DNA from: Kineococcus mangrovi
GTDB lineage: Bacteria > Actinomycetota > Actinomycetes > Actinomycetales > Kineococcaceae
DNA: 64,000 nt
Reading direction: 5' to 3'
Assembly: GCF_041320705.1 (NCBI RefSeq)
Contig: NZ_JBGGTQ010000004.1
Span: 186,001 to 250,000 of the forward strand
The translations under genes were made by a program, and so were the position numbers. This document shows, piece after piece, positions 35,261 through 44,279 of this stretch. Position 1 is the stretch's first letter. Each line of letters begins with the position of its first letter. The notes below the pieces were generated by a model that saw only the letters and a list, made by a program, of their open reading frames with translations, did not search any database and was not told the DNA's origin.

Positions 35261-35510
35261 GCCGGGACGGTAGCGACGCCGGCCGGTCCGCGTCTGCCTG
35301 TCCCCGGTCCCGGACGTCGTCGCCCCGCGCGCGGTGCCGACGCACCAGCACGGCGCGACCCCCGTGCCCCACGACGAGCGCGCCGAACAGGCACCAGAGG
35401 CGGGCCCACCCCGTGCCGCGGTGCACGACCTCCGCAGCGAGCACGAGGACCAGTGAGAACCCCAGTTCGACGGTCAGCTCCCTGAGTGCGCCGCCGACCC
35501 GGACGGTCAC
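35250..35510 (-). CDS. Small membrane protein, unknown function
   Basis: This predicts 86 residues from a GTG at 35510: MTVRVGGALRELTVELGF, then two hydrophobic segments (SLVLVLAAEVV and LWCLFGALVVG) and a basic, Arg/Asp-rich tail. It overlaps the 58-residue gene downstream. I recognise no family. GGTGGG 6-12 nt before the GTG may serve as ribosome site. Confidence 0.55.
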   Translation of the reverse strand: MTVRVGGALRELTVELGFSLVLVLAAEVVHRGTGWARLWCLFGALVVGHGGRAVLVRRHRARGDDVRDRGQADADRPASLPSRHVP

Positions 35511-35605
35511 GACCGACCCACCGGTCGCAGGCACCAGGGAGCGGCCACCCAGGCCAGTCCTGCCGCGACCCCGCCCGCCAGGAGAGCCTGCCCGAGCGCC
35601 GGCAC

Positions 35606-35941
35606 CTAGACGGTCAGGAACGCGAGCGCCGTCAGCGCGGTCAGGGCACCGGCCACCGCGGCGAGCGCGGTCCGGGCCGCCCGGTCGTGCCCGGCGCGGG
35701 CCAGGGCGGCCGCCAGGCAGCCGCCGAGCGCGCCGGCCACGGTCCCGAGGAGGGCGCCCACGAGGGCCCCGACGATCCCGCCGTAGAAGAGGGCGGCACT
35801 GAGGGGGAAGCCCTGCGGCGACAGGAGGAAGAGGATGCCGGTGACCGCGCCGCCGGCCGCGCCCAACCCGGCCCCGGCCCCGGTCGTCCGGCCCGTGCTG
35901 CGGCAGCGGGCGTCCGCGCAGCGGTCGACGGTGCTCTCCAC
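35606..35941 (-). CDS. Glycine/alanine-rich membrane protein
   Basis: This predicts 111 residues. A short polar start with Cys residues (VDRCADARCRSTG) precedes three hydrophobic, Gly/Ala-rich spans (GAGLGAAGGAVTGILFLLS, LFYGGIVGALVGALLGTV, ALAAVAGALTALTALAFLTV). The GTG at 35941 has a strong GGAGGAGG 5 nt upstream. Two 22-bp direct repeats lie just upstream. No function is recognised. Confidence 0.65.
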   Translation of the reverse strand: MESTVDRCADARCRSTGRTTGAGAGLGAAGGAVTGILFLLSPQGFPLSAALFYGGIVGALVGALLGTVAGALGGCLAAALARAGHDRAARTALAAVAGALTALTALAFLTV

Positions 35942-35956
35942 GCGTCCTCCTCCGAC

Positions 35957-36000
35957 GTCCTCCGGTGGTCCTCGGCCGGTCCTCCGGTGGTCCTGCGTCG
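35957..36000. repeat. Two 22-bp tandem direct repeats upstream of a membrane-protein gene
   Basis: The 16-mer GTCCTCCGGTGGTCCT occurs at 35957-35972 and 35979-35994, giving a 22-bp period, about two helical turns. It lies just upstream of the gene starting at 35941 (minus strand) and could be a tandem operator. Confidence 0.5.
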
Positions 36001-36073
36001 ATCGTGGCACCGCCCGACCCGGCCGGGGACCTGCTCGCGACCTCCGGGACCCGGTCCCGCCCGGCGGGGACGG

Positions 36074-36691
36074 TCAGCTGCGGTACAGCCCCTCGGCGTA
36101 GCTGGGGCCGTAGTACCGCTCGAGCTCCTCCAGCGGCGTCTCCGGCCGCTCCAGCGCCTTCGCCAGCTGGGCCCGGGGCGGGGCCGCCCGGGGTGTCCAC
36201 GTCTGCGGGTCCCACAGCTGCGAGCGCAGGAACGCCTTGGAGCAGTGGGAGAACACCTGCTCGACCTCGACGACGACCGCCAGCAGCGGCCGGTGGCCCT
36301 TCACCACCATGTCGTCGAGGAAGGGAGCGTCGGTGACGAGCCGGGCGCGGCCGTTGACGCGCAGGCTGTCGCCGCGGCCGGGGAGCAGGCTCAGCAGGCC
36401 CACGTGCGGGTTGCCGAGGACGTTGCGCAACCCGTCGACCCGCCGGTTGCCCGGCCGCTCGGGCAGCGCGACGGTCCGGTCGTCGAGGACGTGGACGACG
36501 CCGGGCGGGTCGCCGCGCGGTGAGACGTCGCACGTGCCGTCGGGGGCGGACGTGGCCAGCAGGCAGAACGGGGAGGCCGCCAGCCACGCCCGGTCCAGCT
36601 CGTGCAGGTGGTCGCGCTCCTTGGCCAGCGCCTGGGGCGCCGGGTCGCCGACGAGCTGCCGCAGGTCGTCCTCGTCCGTGATCTCGCGCAC
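36074..36691 (-). CDS. Pyridoxamine 5'-phosphate oxidase-like flavin-binding protein
   Basis: This predicts 205 residues. The split-barrel flavin fold shows in FCLLATSAPDGTCDVSPRGD, VLDDRTVALPERPGNRRVDGL, NPHVGLLSLLPGRGDSLRVN and GRARLV. It resembles the MSMEG_1061-type subfamily of PPOX-like proteins, which bind FMN or F420 and reduce small molecules; the substrate is unknown. The GTG at 36691 has GACACT (36698-36703) ending 6 nt upstream, a leaderless-type start. Confidence 0.85.
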   Translation of the reverse strand: MREITDEDDLRQLVGDPAPQALAKERDHLHELDRAWLAASPFCLLATSAPDGTCDVSPRGDPPGVVHVLDDRTVALPERPGNRRVDGLRNVLGNPHVGLLSLLPGRGDSLRVNGRARLVTDAPFLDDMVVKGHRPLLAVVVEVEQVFSHCSKAFLRSQLWDPQTWTPRAAPPRAQLAKALERPETPLEELERYYGPSYAEGLYRS

Positions 36692-36829
36692 ACCGGCAGT
36701 GTCCTCCTCCCCGGTGGACGGTGGTCGTCCGTGCCGTCCCGGGACACCCAGGCCGGGCCCGGCGGCGTGTCGTCCACAGCCCGGACCGGGCGGGGGCCAC
36801 GGCCGGTCGTTCCCGCGCAGGGTCGGGGC

Positions 36830-37402
36830 ATGAGCCTGCGCGCCGTGCCCGCCCCGTCCCCGACCCGTGACCGCGAGACCCTCGAGCAGTGCTGGCGCCG
36901 CCTGGCCGCCGGCCGGCCGAGCTGGACGCTGGACCTCCTCGACGTCGTGGGGCCCCACGTCCCGGTCCCGCCGTCGGGCGAGGGGGACGTCGCCCGGTAC
37001 CGCGACCTGCCGTGGCCGGACGCGGCGGCGCTCCTGGCCCGGCTGCCGGCCGAGCGCCTGCTGGACCACCAGAACGCGGCCCCGTCCCTGGGCTCGCTCC
37101 TGCGGGCGGCCGTCGCGCACCCCGGCGAGGTCGAGCTGCACGGGTACCTCGTCCCGCCGAACCGCGCCGACGAGCGCCTGAGCGCCGAGGGGCTCGTCGT
37201 CTACGACCACCCCGAGCTCGACGCGTTCCGGCTCGTGGAGTCCGACGCGCCCTGCACCGGGACGGGGTGCGAGTGCCGGGCGTTCTGGGCGTCCGTGCAG
37301 GCCTCGTTCGGGCTGGAGGACGCCGGGGGCGGACCCCAGGTCATCGACCCGTGCACCTGTCGGCGCACCGGGCGGCGGGGCTGGTGGTTGTGGTGGACCT
37401 GA
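36830..37402 (+). CDS. Hypothetical protein with C-terminal Cys cluster
   Basis: This predicts 190 residues. The N-terminal part is acidic and leucine-rich (SWTLDLLDVVGPHVPVPPSG, SLGSLLRAAVAHPGEVELHG). The end carries cysteines (SDAPCTGTGCECRAFW, VIDPCTCRRTGRRGWW) that could bind a metal. I do not recognise the family. CAGGGT (36818-36823) ends 6 nt before the ATG, so the start is supported as leaderless. It stands alone, divergent from the flavin-binding gene. Confidence 0.65.
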   Translation: MSLRAVPAPSPTRDRETLEQCWRRLAAGRPSWTLDLLDVVGPHVPVPPSGEGDVARYRDLPWPDAAALLARLPAERLLDHQNAAPSLGSLLRAAVAHPGEVELHGYLVPPNRADERLSAEGLVVYDHPELDAFRLVESDAPCTGTGCECRAFWASVQASFGLEDAGGGPQVIDPCTCRRTGRRGWWLWWT

Positions 37403-37533
37403 GGGCCCACCGTGAGGTCGCCCGGGCGCCGGCGGGCTCGTGGACGTGAGGTCCGTCACGCCAAACCTCCGACACGCCGTCGTAGACGCCCCTGGGGCGG
37501 ACGCACCCCCCGGAGCTTGCGACACTGGGCCTC

Positions 37534-38886
37534 GTGACCGCGTCGACGCCTGCCCCGACGACCCTCCCCGACCCCGCTCCCGCCTCGGCCGCCCTCTTCG
37601 AGCGCGCGGCCGCGGTCATCCCCGGTGGGGTGAACTCGCCCGTCCGGGCCTTCCGGGCCGTGGGGGGCACACCGCGGTTCGTGGCCTCGGCGCGCGGGCC
37701 GTGGCTGACCGACGTGGACGGGCGCGAGTACGTCGACCTGCTCTGCTCGTGGGGTCCGATGATCCTCGGGCACGCCCACCCCGACGTCCTGGCCGCCGTG
37801 CAGGCCGCCGTGCTCGACGGCTTCTCCTACGGCACCCCGACTGAGCGCGAGGTGCTGCTGGCCGAGGAGATCGTCGCCCGCGTGGAGCCGGTGGAGCAGG
37901 TGCGCCTGGTCAGCTCCGGCACCGAGGCGACCATGAGCGCCATCCGCCTCGCCCGCGGTTTCACCGGCCGCCCGGTCGTCGTGAAGTTCGCCGGCCACTA
38001 CCACGGGCACGTCGACGCCCTGCTGGCCTCGGCCGGCTCGGGCCTGGCGACGTTCGCCCTGCCCGACACCCCGGGCGTGACGGGGGCGGCCGCGGCCGAC
38101 ACCCTCGTCATCCCCTACAACGACCCCGAGGCGCTCGAGGGGGTCTTCCGCGAGCACGGCGACCGCATCGCCTGCGTCATCACCGAGGCCGCGGCCGGCA
38201 ACATGGGCGTGGTCCGCCCGCAGCCCGGGTTCACGGCCCTGCTGCGGCGCCTCACCCGCGAGCACGGCGCGCTGCTGGTCTCCGACGAGGTGATGACGGG
38301 CTTCCGCGTCAGCGCCGCCGGCTGGTACGGGTACGAGGGCCTGGGCCTGGAGCACGCCCCCGACCTGCTGACCTTCGGCAAGGTCATGGGCGGCGGCTTC
38401 CCCGCCGCGGCCTTCGGCGGTCGCGCCGACGTCATGGCCCACCTGGCCCCGGCCGGTCCCGTCTACCAGGCAGGCACGCTGTCGGGGAACCCGATCGCGA
38501 CGGCCGCCGGGCTCGCCACGCTGCGCGGCGCGACGCCGGAGGTCTACGCCGCCGTCGATGCGAACGCGGCCACGGTCCGCGACGCCGCCAACGCCGCCCT
38601 GAGCGCCGCGGGCGTCCCGCACGTCGTCAACACGGCCGGCTCGATGTTCAGCGTCTTCTTCACCGGGCTGGACGCCGTGCGGAACTACGACGAGGCCCGC
38701 CGGCAGGACCTCGGCGCCTTCCGGGCGTTCTTCCACAGCATGCTCGACGCGGGGGTCCACCTGCCGCCGAGCGCCTTCGAGGCGTGGTTCCTGTCCGCCA
38801 GCCACGACGAGGACGCGATCGGCCGCGTCCTGGAGGCGCTGCCGGGGGCTGCGCGCGCCGCGGCGCAGGGGAGCGGGTCGCTGTGA
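37534..38886 (+). CDS. hemL: Glutamate-1-semialdehyde 2,1-aminomutase
   Basis: This predicts 450 residues. It converts glutamate-1-semialdehyde to 5-aminolevulinate, the product HemB uses. Signatures are [34 protein letters not shown], the PLP lysine in [19 protein letters not shown] near 280, and [14 protein letters not shown]. It is separated from hemACDB by 15 kb of other genes. GACACT (37521-37526) ends 7 nt before the GTG. The end overlaps the next gene by 4 bp, making it first in the cytochrome-maturation operon. Confidence 0.96.
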   Translation: MTASTPAPTTLPDPAPASAALFERAAAVIPGGVNSPVRAFRAVGGTPRFVASARGPWLTDVDGREYVDLLCSWGPMILGHAHPDVLAAVQAAVLDGFSYGTPTEREVLLAEEIVARVEPVEQVRLVSSGTEATMSAIRLARGFTGRPVVVKFAGHYHGHVDALLASAGSGLATFALPDTPGVTGAAAADTLVIPYNDPEALEGVFREHGDRIACVITEAAAGNMGVVRPQPGFTALLRRLTREHGALLVSDEVMTGFRVSAAGWYGYEGLGLEHAPDLLTFGKVMGGGFPAAAFGGRADVMAHLAPAGPVYQAGTLSGNPIATAAGLATLRGATPEVYAAVDANAATVRDAANAALSAAGVPHVVNTAGSMFSVFFTGLDAVRNYDEARRQDLGAFRAFFHSMLDAGVHLPPSAFEAWFLSASHDEDAIGRVLEALPGAARAAAQGSGSL

Positions 38887-39545
38887 GCGGGACGACCACG
38901 ACGGGGACGACGCGCACGACGGTCCACCTCGTGCGCCACGGCGAGGTCTTCAACCCCGAGCGGGTCCTGTACGGCCGCCTGCCGGGGTACCGGCTGTCCG
39001 AGCGCGGCCAGCGGATGGCGACGCGGCTGGGGGAGTTCTTCGCCGACCACGACATCGCCTCGGTGACGGCCTCGCCGCTGCAGCGCGCGCAGGAGACCGC
39101 GACACCCGTCGCGCGCACCCACGACCTCGACCTCGGCACGGACGCGCGGCTCATCGAGGCCGGCAACAGCTTCGAGGGCCACCGCGTGACCGACGGGGCG
39201 GGCTCCATCCGCGACCCGCGCGTGTGGCCGCGGCTGTGGAACCCGTTCCAGCCCAGCTGGGGCGAGCCGTACGAGCAGCAGATCGCGCGCGTGACCGCCG
39301 TCGTGCGCGACGCCCGGGACGCGTTCCCGGGCCGGGAGTCCGTGCTCGTGAGCCACCAGCTGCCCGTCTGGGTGACCCGGTTGCGCGCCGAGGGCCGGCC
39401 CCTGGTGCATGACCCGCGCCGGCGGCAGTGCGCCCTCGCCTCGGTGACCTCGCTGGAGTTCTCCGGCCGCACCCTCGTCTCGGTCGCGTACACCGAACCC
39501 GCCGCCGACCTGCTCGTCGGCGCCGACCCGGTCCCGGGGGCCTGA
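38883..39545 (+). CDS. Histidine phosphatase (phosphoglycerate-mutase-like)
   Basis: This predicts 220 residues. [20 protein letters not shown] has the catalytic RHG, and [13 protein letters not shown] carries the second His. [14 protein letters not shown] gives the phosphate-pocket Arg. It is the usual gene between hemL and the tlpA-ccd genes in actinobacteria; the substrate is not known. It overlaps hemL and the next gene. Confidence 0.9.
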   Translation: MSGTTTTGTTRTTVHLVRHGEVFNPERVLYGRLPGYRLSERGQRMATRLGEFFADHDIASVTASPLQRAQETATPVARTHDLDLGTDARLIEAGNSFEGHRVTDGAGSIRDPRVWPRLWNPFQPSWGEPYEQQIARVTAVVRDARDAFPGRESVLVSHQLPVWVTRLRAEGRPLVHDPRRRQCALASVTSLEFSGRTLVSVAYTEPAADLLVGADPVPGA

Positions 39546-40159
39546 TGGGGCTCTCGCGCAGGGCGTTCGGCGTCGCCGCGTTGTCGACGCTCGTCGTCGC
39601 GGGCTGCTCCGGCGGGGACGGGCTGCCGGAACCGCAGGGGAAGAACTACATCGACGGGGACGGCACGATCGTGCAGTTCGATCCCGAGCAGCGGCGCGAA
39701 CCCGTCGACTTCAGCGGCACCACCGTCGACGGGTCCACCGTCGACCTGGCCCAGTACCGCGGCAAGGTGGTCGTGCTCAACGCCTGGTACGCCGGGTGCG
39801 CCCCGTGCCGGGAGGAGGCCGCGGACCTCGAGGCGGTCTGGCAGGAGTACTCCGGTCGCGACGTGCAGTTCCTCGGCATCAACACCCGCGACACCGCGGC
39901 GATCGCCGAGTCGTTCCAGAAGAGCTTCGGCATCACCTACCCCTCGGTCCTGGACGCGGAGTCCGGTTCCGCGATGCTGGCGCTGCGGACGTACTCGGCG
40001 CAGGCCACCCCCACCACCCTCGTGCTCGACGCCGAGGGCCGGGTGGCCGCCCGCGCCTCCGGCATCGTCCGCCGCCTGGACCTGTCCGGCATGCTCGACG
40101 ACGCGGGCGCCGCCCCGGCCGACACCGCGTCGACCCCTCCGGCGAGCGCCCCCGCATGA
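39545..40159 (+). CDS. TlpA/ResA-like thiol-disulfide lipoprotein
   Basis: This predicts 204 residues. The lipobox is LVVAGC near residue 21, so the protein is probably tethered outside the membrane. The thioredoxin domain has the redox pair in NAWYAGCAPCREEAADLE near 86-89 and the cis-Pro in AQATPTTLVLD. It would keep apocytochrome c cysteines reduced with electrons passed by CcdA, the next gene. A twin Arg (SRRAFGVAAL) before the lipobox hints at Tat export. Confidence 0.92.
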   Translation: MGLSRRAFGVAALSTLVVAGCSGGDGLPEPQGKNYIDGDGTIVQFDPEQRREPVDFSGTTVDGSTVDLAQYRGKVVVLNAWYAGCAPCREEAADLEAVWQEYSGRDVQFLGINTRDTAAIAESFQKSFGITYPSVLDAESGSAMLALRTYSAQATPTTLVLDAEGRVAARASGIVRRLDLSGMLDDAGAAPADTASTPPASAPA

Positions 40160-40929
40160 CGTCCGCGCTGACGACGGCCACGACGCTGCCGGACTACGTC
40201 CAGAGCGGGCCGCTGCTGCTGGCGGTGCCGTTGGCCGCGCTCGCCGGGCTCGTGTCGTTCCTGTCGCCGTGCGTGCTGCCGCTCGTGCCCGGGTTCCTCG
40301 CCTACGTGACCGGGTTGTCCGGTGGCGGGCTCGAGCAGCAGCGACGCGGGCGGATGTTCCTCGGTGCCTCGCTGTTCGTGCTGGGGTTCTCGGTCGTCTT
40401 CGTGCTCATCGGCTTCACCGCCGGCAGCGTCGGGGGCTGGCTCTACGGGTTGCGCTACGCCCAGGCGTTCCAGCGCGCCGTCGGGGTGCTGGTCATCGCC
40501 GGCGGTCTCCTCCTGCTCCTGTCGCCCCTCTGGGCGCAGCGGGAGTTCAAGGTGCGTTGGCGCCCCCGCGCTGGGCTCGTCGGAGCACCCGTCCTGGGGG
40601 CCCTCTTCGGCATCGGCTGGACGCCGTGCATCGGGCCGATCTTCGCGGCCATCTCCGCGATGGCGCTGACGACCGGGCGCGGTGACCGGGCCGCGGGGCT
40701 GAGCCTCGTGTACTGCCTCGGCCTGGGGATCCCGTTCGTCCTCGTCGCCCTGGCCTACGGCCGGGGCATGAAGGTGCTCGGCGTCCTGCGCCGGCACCGG
40801 GTCGCCATCGACCGCTTCGGGGCCGTGCTGCTGCTCGTGATCGGGGTCCTGCTGGCGACCAACCAGTTCCAGCCCCTCGTGAGCTGGCTGCAGGTCCACC
40901 TCGTGTCCGACTTCGAACCGGTGATCTGA
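40156..40929 (+). CDS. ccdA: Cytochrome c biogenesis protein CcdA (thiol transporter)
   Basis: This predicts 257 residues with six membrane helices. The two conserved Cys lie in LVSFLSPCVLPLVPGFLAYV and IGWTPCIGPIFAAI. CcdA carries reducing equivalents across the membrane from thioredoxin to the TlpA-like protein. It overlaps the upstream lipoprotein gene (ATGA) and resB (TGATG). Confidence 0.94.
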   Translation: MTSALTTATTLPDYVQSGPLLLAVPLAALAGLVSFLSPCVLPLVPGFLAYVTGLSGGGLEQQRRGRMFLGASLFVLGFSVVFVLIGFTAGSVGGWLYGLRYAQAFQRAVGVLVIAGGLLLLLSPLWAQREFKVRWRPRAGLVGAPVLGALFGIGWTPCIGPIFAAISAMALTTGRGDRAAGLSLVYCLGLGIPFVLVALAYGRGMKVLGVLRRHRVAIDRFGAVLLLVIGVLLATNQFQPLVSWLQVHLVSDFEPVI

Positions 40930-42656
40930 TGGCCCGCACCGACGAGACCCACCTCGACGACCTCCGCGACGCCTACCGCGACGCGGGGCAGGGGACCGAG
41001 CGCCCGCCGAAGCCGAAGCGCGAGCTGGCCTCGGAGATGACGCCGCTGGAGTTCGCCCGGTTCTGCTGGCGGCAGCTGACGAGCATGCGCACCGCGCTGT
41101 TCCTGCTCATGCTGCTCGCCGTCGCGGCCGTGCCCGGCTCGACGTTCCCGCAGGAGAACAACGACCCCTCCGGTGTGGCGACGTTCCTGCGCGACCACCC
41201 CACCGCGGGCCCGTGGGTGGAGCGGTTGCAGGGGTTCCACGTGTACTCCTCGGTCTGGTTCTCGGCGATCTACCTGCTGCTGTTCATCTCCCTCATCGGG
41301 TGCGTGCTGCCCCGCGTCGGGGTGCACTGGCGCTCGCTGCGCTCGAAGCCCCCGCGTACCCCCGCACGGCTGGACCGGCTGCCCGAGCACCGCGAGACGA
41401 CGCTGGGGGCGCCGCCGCAGGAGGTGCTCGACGCGGCCCGCGCGGTGCTGGCCAAGCGGCACTTCCGGGCCGAGCGGCGCGAGGGGTCGGTCGCGGCCGA
41501 GAAGGGGCACCACCGCGAGAGCGGGAACCTGCTGTTCCACCTCTCCCTCGTCGGCCTGCTCGTCGCCATCGCCTCGAGCTCGCTGTTCTCCTACGCGGGC
41601 CAGCGGATCGTCACGACCGGCAGCACGATGGTGGGCACCCAGCTCGACAGCTTCTCCGGCGGGACCTGGACGACCATCGACGACGTCCCGCCGTTCACGC
41701 TGGGCCTCGACGCGATGGACGTCGCCTTCGAGGCGCAGCAGTCCTCCCAGCGCGGCGAACCGCGCCGGTTCGCGGCCTCGGTCACCCTCACCGACTCCCC
41801 GGGGGACGAGCCGCGCCGGGAGACGATCCGGGTCAACCACCCCGGCAAGGTCGGGCACACCCAGATCTCGCTGTCCGGCAACGGCTACGCGCCCGTCGTC
41901 GTCGTCCGGGACGGGCAGGGGAACGTCGTGCAGGACGGGGCGACGCCCTTCCTGCCGCAGACCTCGAACTACGACTCCACCGGCGTCGTCAAGGTGCCCG
42001 ACGCGGTGGCCGCGGACGGTGCGCCCGTCCAGCTCGGCGTCCAGGGCGTCTTCCTGCCGACCGCCTCGACCAACGCGGCGGGGCAGCCGGTCTCGGTCTT
42101 CCCCGACGCGGTCAACCCCCTGCTCGTGGCGCGGGTCTGGACCGGCGACCTGGGCCTGGACGACGGGGTCGCGCAGAACGTCTACACGCTCGACACCTCC
42201 GGCATGAGCGAGGTCGCCGGCGCCGACGGGCAGCCGCTGGCGCTGACGATGAGGCCGGGGCAGACGGTGCAGCTGCCGAACGGGCTGGGCTCGGTGGAGT
42301 TCGCCGGCGTCGAGCGGTTCGCCAGCTTCGACGTGCGCTACACCCCGGGCCAGACGGCCGCGCTCGTCTTCGCCCTGCTCGCCACGACCGGTCTGATCCT
42401 GTCCCTGTTCCTGCCCCGCCGCCGCGTGTGGGTCAAGGCGGCGGCCGGTGCCGGGGGCACCTCCGTGCAGGTCGGCGGCCTGGCCCGCGGCAACGACGCG
42501 GGCCTGGCCGAGGAGGTCGAGGGCGTCCTGCGCCGCCTGCGCGAGGCCCTGGGTGAACCGGCACCCGAGCCGGCGCCGGACCCCGGTGGTTCGCCACCAC
42601 CCCCCGCGGTGGGGGACGATGAGCAGCCAGTGCACGTTCCCGAGGAGAGACCGTGA
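40929..42656 (+). CDS. resB: Cytochrome c biogenesis protein ResB (CcsB-type haem handling)
   Basis: This predicts 575 residues. Helices near the start (SMRTALFLLMLLAVAAVPG, SVWFSAIYLLLFISLIGCVL), the middle (SGNLLFHLSLVGLLVAIASS) and the end (TAALVFALLATTGLILSLFL) enclose a large external domain. With CcsA it forms the System II synthetase that joins haem to apocytochrome c. Both ends overlap neighbours by 1-4 bp. The tail is Pro/Glu-rich. Confidence 0.93.
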   Translation: MARTDETHLDDLRDAYRDAGQGTERPPKPKRELASEMTPLEFARFCWRQLTSMRTALFLLMLLAVAAVPGSTFPQENNDPSGVATFLRDHPTAGPWVERLQGFHVYSSVWFSAIYLLLFISLIGCVLPRVGVHWRSLRSKPPRTPARLDRLPEHRETTLGAPPQEVLDAARAVLAKRHFRAERREGSVAAEKGHHRESGNLLFHLSLVGLLVAIASSSLFSYAGQRIVTTGSTMVGTQLDSFSGGTWTTIDDVPPFTLGLDAMDVAFEAQQSSQRGEPRRFAASVTLTDSPGDEPRRETIRVNHPGKVGHTQISLSGNGYAPVVVVRDGQGNVVQDGATPFLPQTSNYDSTGVVKVPDAVAADGAPVQLGVQGVFLPTASTNAAGQPVSVFPDAVNPLLVARVWTGDLGLDDGVAQNVYTLDTSGMSEVAGADGQPLALTMRPGQTVQLPNGLGSVEFAGVERFASFDVRYTPGQTAALVFALLATTGLILSLFLPRRRVWVKAAAGAGGTSVQVGGLARGNDAGLAEEVEGVLRRLREALGEPAPEPAPDPGGSPPPPAVGDDEQPVHVPEERP

Positions 42657-43642
42657 CCGTCGACGAGAACATCGCGAACGTCAGCAACGTCCTGCTCTAC
42701 GGCGGGATGACCGCGTACCTGTTCTCCTTCATCGCCTACGCGAGCGACCTGGCCGAGGGCGCCAAGGAGATCAAGTCCCGCGAGGCGAGCCGTGCCGCGG
42801 CCGCCGCGAGCGCGGGGGGTGGCACGACCACGCTGGAACGCCCGGCCACCGCGCGCCGTCGCCGCGCCGCCGCCGTCGGCACGTCGCTGTTCGTCGTGGC
42901 GACCCTGCTGCACCTCGGCGCCGTCGTCACCCGCGGCCTGTCGGTGCACCGCGTGCCGTGGGGCAACATGTTCGAGTTCGCCCTCACCGGCTCGTGCGTG
43001 GTGGCCGTGGCCTACCTCGTCGCGGTGCTGCGGGCGCACCGGGCCGGTCTGGGCGGCGGGCGTGACGCCCGCTACCTCGGCACCTTCGTCGCCGGCCCGG
43101 TGCTGGCGACGCTCGGCATCGCGCTGCGCAGCTTCTACGTCGAGGCGGCCCAGCTCGTCCCGGCCCTGGACAGCTACTGGCTGATCATCCACGTCTTCGT
43201 CGCGATCCTGGCCACGGCGCTGTCGACCCTCGGCTTCTCGGCGACCGTCCTGCAGCTCGTCCAGCAGAAGCGGGACGCCACCCGCGCCGCCGGCGGCCGT
43301 CCCGGGGGTGTGTTCATGGACGCCCTGCCGGGGTCGGTGGAGCTGGAGCGCACCGCGTTCCGCCTCAACGCGGTCGCTTTCGTCATGTGGACGTTCACCC
43401 TCATCGCCGGTGCGGTGTGGGCGCAGGTGGCCTGGAACCGCTACTGGAACTGGGACTCCAAGGAGGTGTGGACGTTCGTCATCTGGGTCGTCTACGCCGC
43501 CTACCTGCACGCCCGCGCGACGCGCGGCTGGGACGGCAAGCGCGCCGCCTGGCTCTCGGTCCTCGGCTTCACCTGCATGCTCTTCAACTACCTGGTCGTG
43601 AACATCTTCTTCCCCGGCCTGCACTCCTACGCGGGGGTCTGA
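42653..43642 (+). CDS. ccsA: Cytochrome c biogenesis protein CcsA (WWD haem protein)
   Basis: This predicts 329 residues and about eight helices. The WWD-type haem motif reads WNRYWNWDSKEVWTF near 265-280. External His residues in RVPWGNMFEF and SYWLIIHVFVA regions fit the haem channel. It would move haem out and attach it to CXXCH sites with ResB. A basic Ala-rich loop (near 40-70) after the first helix is variable. Confidence 0.94.
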   Translation: MTVDENIANVSNVLLYGGMTAYLFSFIAYASDLAEGAKEIKSREASRAAAAASAGGGTTTLERPATARRRRAAAVGTSLFVVATLLHLGAVVTRGLSVHRVPWGNMFEFALTGSCVVAVAYLVAVLRAHRAGLGGGRDARYLGTFVAGPVLATLGIALRSFYVEAAQLVPALDSYWLIIHVFVAILATALSTLGFSATVLQLVQQKRDATRAAGGRPGGVFMDALPGSVELERTAFRLNAVAFVMWTFTLIAGAVWAQVAWNRYWNWDSKEVWTFVIWVVYAAYLHARATRGWDGKRAAWLSVLGFTCMLFNYLVVNIFFPGLHSYAGV

Positions 43643-43645
43643 ACC

Positions 43646-43924
43646 ATGGGTGTGACGCTGCGCTACACCGTCCTGCGGCTCGGCATCTTCGTGCTGTGCC
43701 TCGTCGTGGCCCGCGAGGCCGGCGCCGTCGGCTGGCTCGCGATCCTCATCGCCGCCGTGGTGTCCGTGCTGCTCTCGCTCGTCCTGCTGCGCAAGCAGCG
43801 CGAGCAGATGGCGACGGCGCTGCAGCAGCGCGTCGACGGGCGCATCGACGCCCGCCAGAACGGCACGGCGAAGAAGTCGCGGTTCTCCCGCGGCCTGGAC
43901 GAGGACAACGCCGCCGAGGACTGA
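43646..43924 (+). CDS. DUF4229-type small membrane protein
   Basis: This predicts 92 residues. Two helices (YTVLRLGIFVLCLVVAREAG and WLAILIAAVVSVLLSLVLL) are followed by RKQREQMATALQQRVDGRID and an acidic tail. This is the actinobacterial DUF4229 pattern, often encoded after ccsA. Function unknown. It starts 3 bp after ccsA, likely in the same transcript. Confidence 0.85.
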   Translation: MGVTLRYTVLRLGIFVLCLVVAREAGAVGWLAILIAAVVSVLLSLVLLRKQREQMATALQQRVDGRIDARQNGTAKKSRFSRGLDEDNAAED

Positions 43925-43939
43925 GCGGCGGTCCGCGCC

Positions 43940-44239
43940 TCAGCGCAACGGCACGCTCGGCAGCAGCTCGGGCCGCTCGCGGTCCAGCTCGCGCAGGTCG
44001 ACGACCGCGGGCACCTCACCGCCGGAGCTCTCCACGGTCTCGAGCAGCACCTCCAGCACGCGCCGGACGAGGAACGGCTCCTCGGCCTCGGTCGCCTGGA
44101 TCCGTTCCAGCAGTTCGGCGTCGCTCGTCACGAGGTGCTCGGTGCGCTCACCCGAGGACGTCTCCAGCACCGCCCGGTAGCGGTGCTCCCCGTCGGCCCG
44201 GACGTCGATCTCGCCGCGCACGTCAGTCACGGATCTCAC
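43940..44239 (-). CDS. Hypothetical acidic protein
   Basis: This predicts 99 residues, rich in Glu and Arg: VRGEIDVRADGEHRYRAVLE, then ERIQATEAEEPFLVRRVLE. It looks soluble. No family is recognised. ATG 44239, GTG 44230 and GTG 44221 are all possible starts. It lies 40 bp after menA in the same direction and may share its transcript. Confidence 0.55.
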   Translation of the reverse strand: MRSVTDVRGEIDVRADGEHRYRAVLETSSGERTEHLVTSDAELLERIQATEAEEPFLVRRVLEVLLETVESSGGEVPAVVDLRELDRERPELLPSVPLR

Positions 44240-44279
44240 CCATGAGCGAACTGTCCCCCGCCGGCCGCCACCGCGCCAG

